Of a DNA stretch of 9,901 nt, positions 3,830 through 9,901 are shown piece after piece. The notes under the pieces are model-generated. The model was not told where the DNA came from and ran no database searches. It was given only the letters and a program-made list of their open reading frames with translations. Positions within the stretch are counted from its first letter, which is position 1; each line of letters begins with the position of its first letter. Origin of the DNA: Pseudomonadota bacterium (GTDB taxonomy: Bacteria; Myxococcota; Myxococcia; Myxococcales; Myxococcaceae). The position numbers were made by a program, and so were the translations under genes. The stretch spans positions 1 through 9,901 of the forward strand of contig JAFAFL010000030.1 of NCBI GenBank assembly GCA_023423535.1, read 5' to 3'.

Positions 3830-6800
3830 ATGGCTTACTCATACACTGAGAAAAAACGTATCCGCAAGGACTTTAGCAAGTTGCCGGACGTCATGGATGT
3901 GCCGTATTTGCTGGCCATCCAGCTGGATTCCTATCGCGAATTCCTGCAGGCTGGCGCAACCAAGGAGCAGTTCCGCGATATCGGTCTGCACGCGGCCTTC
4001 AAGTCCGTTTTCCCGATTATCAGCTATTCCGGCAATGCTGCCCTGGAATACGTCGGCTACCGTCTGGGTGAGCCGGCATTCGATGTCAAGGAGTGCGTGC
4101 TGCGCGGCGTGACCTTCGCCGTACCGCTGCGCGTGAAAGTTCGCCTGATCATCTTCGACCGCGAGTCGTCGAACAAGGCGATCAAGGACATCAAGGAACA
4201 AGAAGTCTACATGGGGGAAATCCCCCTGATGACCGAGAACGGTACCTTCATCATCAACGGTACCGAGCGTGTCATCGTCTCCCAGCTGCACCGTTCCCCG
4301 GGCGTGTTCTTCGACCACGACCGTGGCAAGACCCACAGCTCCGGCAAGCTGCTGTACTCCGCGCGGATCATTCCTTACCGCGGTTCCTGGCTGGACTTCG
4401 AGTTCGATCCGAAGGACTGCGTGTTCGTCCGTATCGACCGTCGCCGCAAGCTGCCGGCCTCGGTACTGCTGCGCGCGCTCGGCTACAGCACCGAAGAGAT
4501 CCTCAACGCCTTCTACGCGACCAACGTCTTCCACATCAAGGGCGAGACCCTGAACCTGGAACTGGTCCCGCAGCGCCTGCGCGGTGAAGTCGCGAGCATC
4601 GACATCAAGGATGGCAGCGGCAAGGTGATCGTGGAGCAGGGGCGTCGTATCACTGCCCGCCACATCAACCAGCTGGAAAAGGCTGGCGTGAGTCAGCTGG
4701 AAGTGCCGTTCGACTACCTGATCGGCCGTACCATCGCCAAGGCGATCGTGCATCCGGCTACCGGCGAGATCATCGCCGAGTGCAACACCGAGCTGACCCT
4801 CGACCTCCTGGCCAAGGTGGCCAAGGCCCAGGTCGTGCGCATCGAGACCCTGTACACCAACGACATCGACTGCGGTCCGTTCATCTCCGACACCCTGAAG
4901 ATCGACAACACCAGCAACCAGCTGGAAGCCCTGGTCGAGATCTACCGGATGATGCGTCCGGGCGAGCCGCCGACCAAGGAAGCTGCCGAGACCCTGTTCG
5001 GCAACCTGTTCTTCAGCGCCGAGCGTTACGACCTGTCGGCCGTAGGCCGGATGAAGTTCAACCGCCGTATCGGTCGTACCGAGATCGAAGGTCCGGGCGT
5101 CCTGAGCAAGGAAGACATCATCGATGTGCTCAAGACCCTCGTCGACATCCGTAACGGCAAGGGCATCGTCGATGACATCGACCACCTGGGCAACCGTCGT
5201 GTCCGTTGCGTCGGCGAAATGGCCGAGAACCAGTTCCGCGTGGGCCTGGTGCGGGTGGAGCGTGCCGTCAAGGAACGCCTGTCCATGGCCGAAAGCGAAG
5301 GCCTGATGCCGCAAGACCTGATCAACGCCAAGCCGGTGGCTGCCGCGATCAAGGAGTTCTTCGGTTCGAGCCAGCTGTCGCAGTTCATGGACCAGAACAA
5401 CCCGCTTTCCGAGATCACCCACAAGCGCCGCGTCTCCGCGCTCGGCCCGGGCGGTCTGACCCGTGAGCGTGCGGGCTTCGAGGTTCGTGACGTACACCCG
5501 ACCCACTACGGCCGCGTGTGCCCGATCGAAACCCCTGAAGGTCCGAACATCGGTCTGATCAACTCCCTGGCGACCTACGCCCGTACCAACAAGTACGGCT
5601 TCCTCGAGAGCCCGTACCGCGTGGTCAAGGACAGCCTGGTAACCGACGAGATCGTGTTCCTGTCGGCGATCGAAGAAGCCGACCACGTCATCGCCCAGGC
5701 TTCGGCGACCCTCAACGAGAAGGGTCAACTGGTGGACGAGCTGGTGGCCGTGCGTCACCTGAACGAATTCACCGTGAAGGCGCCGGAAGACGTGACCCTG
5801 ATGGATGTTTCGCCGAAGCAGGTCGTTTCCGTCGCTGCCTCGCTGATTCCGTTCCTCGAGCACGACGACGCCAACCGCGCACTCATGGGCTCGAACATGC
5901 AGCGTCAGGCCGTGCCGACCCTGCGTGCCGACAAGCCGCTGGTGGGTACCGGCATGGAGCGCAACGTGGCGCGCGACTCCGGCGTCTGCGTCGTGGCTCG
6001 CCGTGGCGGTGTGATCGACTCGGTCGATGCCAGCCGTGTCGTGGTTCGCGTGGCGGATGACGAAGTCGAGACCGGCGAAGCGGGTGTCGACATCTACAAC
6101 CTGACCAAGTACACCCGTTCCAACCAGAACACCTGCATCAACCAGCGTCCGCTGGTGAGCAAGGGTGACGTGGTCGCGCGCGGCGACATCCTGGCCGACG
6201 GTCCGTCCACCGACATGGGCGAACTGGCCCTGGGCCAGAACATGCGCGTAGCGTTCATGCCCTGGAACGGCTTCAACTTCGAAGACTCCATCTGCCTGTC
6301 CGAGCGCGTGGTCCAGGAAGATCGTTTCACCACGATCCACATCCAGGAACTGACCTGCGTCGCTCGTGACACCAAGCTCGGCCCAGAGGAAATCACCGCG
6401 GACATCCCGAACGTGGGCGAGGCCGCGCTGAACAAGCTGGACGAAGCCGGTATCGTCTACGTCGGCGCCGAAGTGCAGGCCGGCGACATCCTGGTCGGCA
6501 AGGTCACTCCGAAAGGCGAGACCCAGCTGACTCCGGAAGAGAAGCTGCTGCGCGCGATCTTCGGTGAGAAGGCGTCCGACGTGAAGGACACCTCCCTGCG
6601 TGTTCCGACCGGCACCAAGGGTACCGTCATCGACGTTCAGGTCTTCACCCGCGACGGCGTCGAGCGCGATTCCCGCGCGCTGTCCATCGAGAAGATGCAA
6701 CTCGACCAGATCCGCAAGGACCTGAACGAAGAGTTCCGCATCGTCGAAGGCGCGACCTTCGAGCGTCTGCGTGCCGCCCTGGTCGGTGCCAAGGCTGAAG

Positions 6801-7903
6801 GTGGCCCGGCGCTGAAGAAGGGCACGGAGATCACCGACGACTACCTCGACGGTCTCGAGCGCGGCCAGTGGTTCAAGCTGCGCATGGCCGACGACGCCCT
6901 GAACGAACAGCTGGAGAAGGCCCAGGCCTACATCAGCGATCGTCGCCAGCTCCTGGACGACAAGTTCGAGGACAAGAAGCGCAAGCTGCAGCAGGGCGAC
7001 GACCTGGCTCCGGGCGTGCTGAAGATCGTCAAGGTCTACCTGGCGATCAAGCGTCGCATCCAGCCGGGCGACAAGATGGCCGGCCGTCACGGTAACAAGG
7101 GTGTGGTCTCGGTGATCATGCCGGTGGAAGACATGCCGCACGATGCCAACGGCACCCCGGTCGACATCGTCCTCAACCCGCTGGGCGTACCGTCGCGTAT
7201 GAACGTCGGTCAGATCCTCGAAACCCACCTGGGCCTCGCGGCCAAGGGGCTGGGCGAGAAGATCAACCGCATGCTCGAAGAGCAGCGCAAGGTCGCCGAA
7301 CTGCGTAAGTTCCTGCACGAGATCTACAACGAGATCGGCGGTCGCGAGGAAAACCTCGACGAGCTGGGCGACAACGAGATCCTCGCGCTGGCCAAGAACC
7401 TGCGCGGTGGCGTACCGATGGCGACCCCGGTGTTCGATGGCGCCAAGGAACGCGAGATCAAGGCCATGCTGAAGCTGGCCGACCTGCCGGAAAGCGGCCA
7501 GATGCGTCTGTTCGACGGCCGCACCGGCAACCAGTTCGAGCGTCCGACCACCGTCGGCTACATGTACATGCTCAAGCTGAACCACCTGGTGGACGACAAG
7601 ATGCACGCCCGTTCCACCGGCTCGTACAGCCTGGTTACCCAGCAGCCGCTGGGTGGTAAGGCACAGTTCGGTGGTCAGCGCTTCGGTGAGATGGAGGTGT
7701 GGGCGCTGGAAGCCTATGGCGCGGCGTACACCCTGCAGGAAATGCTGACGGTCAAGTCGGACGACGTGAACGGCCGGACCAAGATGTACAAGAACATCGT
7801 GGACGGCGATCACCGCATGGAGGCCGGCATGCCCGAGTCCTTCAACGTTCTGATCAAAGAGATCCGTTCGCTCGGCATCGACATCGAACTGGAAACCGAA
7901 TAA
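3830..7903 (+). CDS. rpoB: RNA polymerase beta subunit RpoB
   Basis: This is the complete 1357-residue beta subunit, one half of the catalytic cleft of RNA polymerase (E. coli form 1342). The start MAYSYTEKKRIRKDFSKLP is typical and GGGGA (3819-3823) precedes it. The rifampicin pocket is at about 513-577, with Q518, D521, H531, R534, S536, L538 and I577; each equals the E. coli residue (number minus 5), so this is the rifampicin-sensitive form. ETPEGPNIGLI (567-577) follows that cluster. The active-site acidic pair E818-D819 lies in NFEDSI. K1082 and K1090 in GDKMAGRHGNKG correspond to the E. coli lysines near the initiating nucleotide. The C-terminal part, which contacts beta', contains GGKAQFGGQRFGEMEVWALE from 1275. 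The reading frame is unbroken. Expression is probably set by the upstream attenuator. Confidence 0.99.
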   Translation: MAYSYTEKKRIRKDFSKLPDVMDVPYLLAIQLDSYREFLQAGATKEQFRDIGLHAAFKSVFPIISYSGNAALEYVGYRLGEPAFDVKECVLRGVTFAVPLRVKVRLIIFDRESSNKAIKDIKEQEVYMGEIPLMTENGTFIINGTERVIVSQLHRSPGVFFDHDRGKTHSSGKLLYSARIIPYRGSWLDFEFDPKDCVFVRIDRRRKLPASVLLRALGYSTEEILNAFYATNVFHIKGETLNLELVPQRLRGEVASIDIKDGSGKVIVEQGRRITARHINQLEKAGVSQLEVPFDYLIGRTIAKAIVHPATGEIIAECNTELTLDLLAKVAKAQVVRIETLYTNDIDCGPFISDTLKIDNTSNQLEALVEIYRMMRPGEPPTKEAAETLFGNLFFSAERYDLSAVGRMKFNRRIGRTEIEGPGVLSKEDIIDVLKTLVDIRNGKGIVDDIDHLGNRRVRCVGEMAENQFRVGLVRVERAVKERLSMAESEGLMPQDLINAKPVAAAIKEFFGSSQLSQFMDQNNPLSEITHKRRVSALGPGGLTRERAGFEVRDVHPTHYGRVCPIETPEGPNIGLINSLATYARTNKYGFLESPYRVVKDSLVTDEIVFLSAIEEADHVIAQASATLNEKGQLVDELVAVRHLNEFTVKAPEDVTLMDVSPKQVVSVAASLIPFLEHDDANRALMGSNMQRQAVPTLRADKPLVGTGMERNVARDSGVCVVARRGGVIDSVDASRVVVRVADDEVETGEAGVDIYNLTKYTRSNQNTCINQRPLVSKGDVVARGDILADGPSTDMGELALGQNMRVAFMPWNGFNFEDSICLSERVVQEDRFTTIHIQELTCVARDTKLGPEEITADIPNVGEAALNKLDEAGIVYVGAEVQAGDILVGKVTPKGETQLTPEEKLLRAIFGEKASDVKDTSLRVPTGTKGTVIDVQVFTRDGVERDSRALSIEKMQLDQIRKDLNEEFRIVEGATFERLRAALVGAKAEGGPALKKGTEITDDYLDGLERGQWFKLRMADDALNEQLEKAQAYISDRRQLLDDKFEDKKRKLQQGDDLAPGVLKIVKVYLAIKRRIQPGDKMAGRHGNKGVVSVIMPVEDMPHDANGTPVDIVLNPLGVPSRMNVGQILETHLGLAAKGLGEKINRMLEEQRKVAELRKFLHEIYNEIGGREENLDELGDNEILALAKNLRGGVPMATPVFDGAKEREIKAMLKLADLPESGQMRLFDGRTGNQFERPTTVGYMYMLKLNHLVDDKMHARSTGSYSLVTQQPLGGKAQFGGQRFGEMEVWALEAYGAAYTLQEMLTVKSDDVNGRTKMYKNIVDGDHRMEAGMPESFNVLIKEIRSLGIDIELETE

Positions 7904-7917
7904 CACGTGACGCTAGA

Positions 7918-7947
7918 CGGTGCGGCTGGTCAAGGCCGGTCGCACCG
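7918..7947 (+). other. 12-bp hairpin in the rpoB-rpoC gap
   Basis: CGGTGCGGCTGG (7918-7929) pairs with CCGGTCGCACCG (7936-7947) as a continuous 12-bp helix with two G-T pairs and a 6-base loop TCAAGG. No T-tract follows, so it is unlikely to terminate. It ends 8 bases before the rpoC Shine-Dalgarno sequence and fills nearly half of the 65-base gap. It may limit ribosome passage from rpoB to rpoC, protect the message, or be a processing site; the function is unknown. Confidence 0.55.
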
Positions 7948-7955
7948 GGTCCGTG

Positions 7956-7961
7956 AGGAGG
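7956..7961 (+). promoter_or_regulatory. Perfect Shine-Dalgarno deciding the rpoC TTG start
   Basis: AGGAGG is a full match to the 16S rRNA anti-Shine-Dalgarno core. It lies 7 bases before TTG (7969-7971), the ideal distance. It points to TTG as the true start, since no in-frame ATG or GTG occurs near the beginning of the conserved protein. Confidence 0.85.
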
Positions 7962-7968
7962 AAAGGCC

Positions 7969-9901
<1,933 letters not shown>

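Noticed and set aside
3667..3849. Plus-strand 60-codon frame between rplL and rpoB
   Set aside because: It begins inside the attenuator stem, has no ribosome site and ends inside rpoB; its bases are explained by the two hairpins and the rpoB ribosome site.
3839..7906. Minus-strand open frame of 1355 codons opposite rpoB
   Set aside because: It mirrors rpoB almost end to end. Highly expressed GC-rich genes avoid TTA, CTA and TCA codons, which removes stop codons from the opposing frame. Its translation is dominated by H, D, V, L and Q with no recognisable domain.

Overview
This is a core, non-mobile chromosomal window from a gammaproteobacterium, almost certainly a Pseudomonas and most like P. 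aeruginosa or a close relative. It carries the conserved translation/transcription block tuf - trpT - secE - nusG - rplK - rplA - rplJ - rplL - rpoB - rpoC, with every gene on the + strand. The genus call rests on several recalled features: strongly G/C-ending codons, a tRNA-Trp gene between tuf and secE, a 122-residue SecE, a 177-residue NusG, a 1357-residue RpoB whose rifampicin pocket is offset by +5 from E. coli, and an RpoC that matches E. coli numbering exactly at the Zn and Mg sites. No database search was run.

Layout. Bases 1-131 are the last 42 codons of EF-Tu. Bases 132-307 hold the tuf terminator, a good sigma70-type promoter whose -10 lies in that terminator's loop, tRNA-Trp(CCA), and a second terminator-like hairpin built partly from the tRNA's own GCCA end. 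secE and nusG follow as a tight pair and end at a clear intrinsic terminator (1237-1264). rplK-rplA (1336-2462) overlap by one base and are preceded by a compact L1-binding leader. A 198-base gap before rplJ contains a perfect 10-bp hairpin, a kink-turn-like L10 leader and two more hairpins. rplJ and rplL follow. The 221-base rplL-rpoB gap holds a strong attenuator (10-bp stem, T5) and a long second stem-loop that could be an RNase III site. rpoB (3830-7903) and rpoC (7969 to beyond the window end) are separated by 65 bases containing a 12-bp hairpin. rpoC begins with TTG behind a perfect AGGAGG.

How the genes work together. SecE is the small essential subunit of the SecYEG protein channel. 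NusG links RNA polymerase to Rho and to the ribosome. L11, L1, L10 and L7/L12 form the two mobile stalks of the 50S subunit. RpoB and RpoC form the catalytic core of RNA polymerase. The RNA elements between the genes fit the classical scheme: L1 represses rplKA, L10-L12 represses rplJL, and the attenuator lowers rpoBC output relative to the ribosomal proteins.

I found no mobile element, CRISPR array, prophage, foreign gene or unknown protein-coding system. The points worth a second look are all small RNA or initiation features between the genes, chiefly the overlapping terminator/promoter/tRNA arrangement at 138-290.
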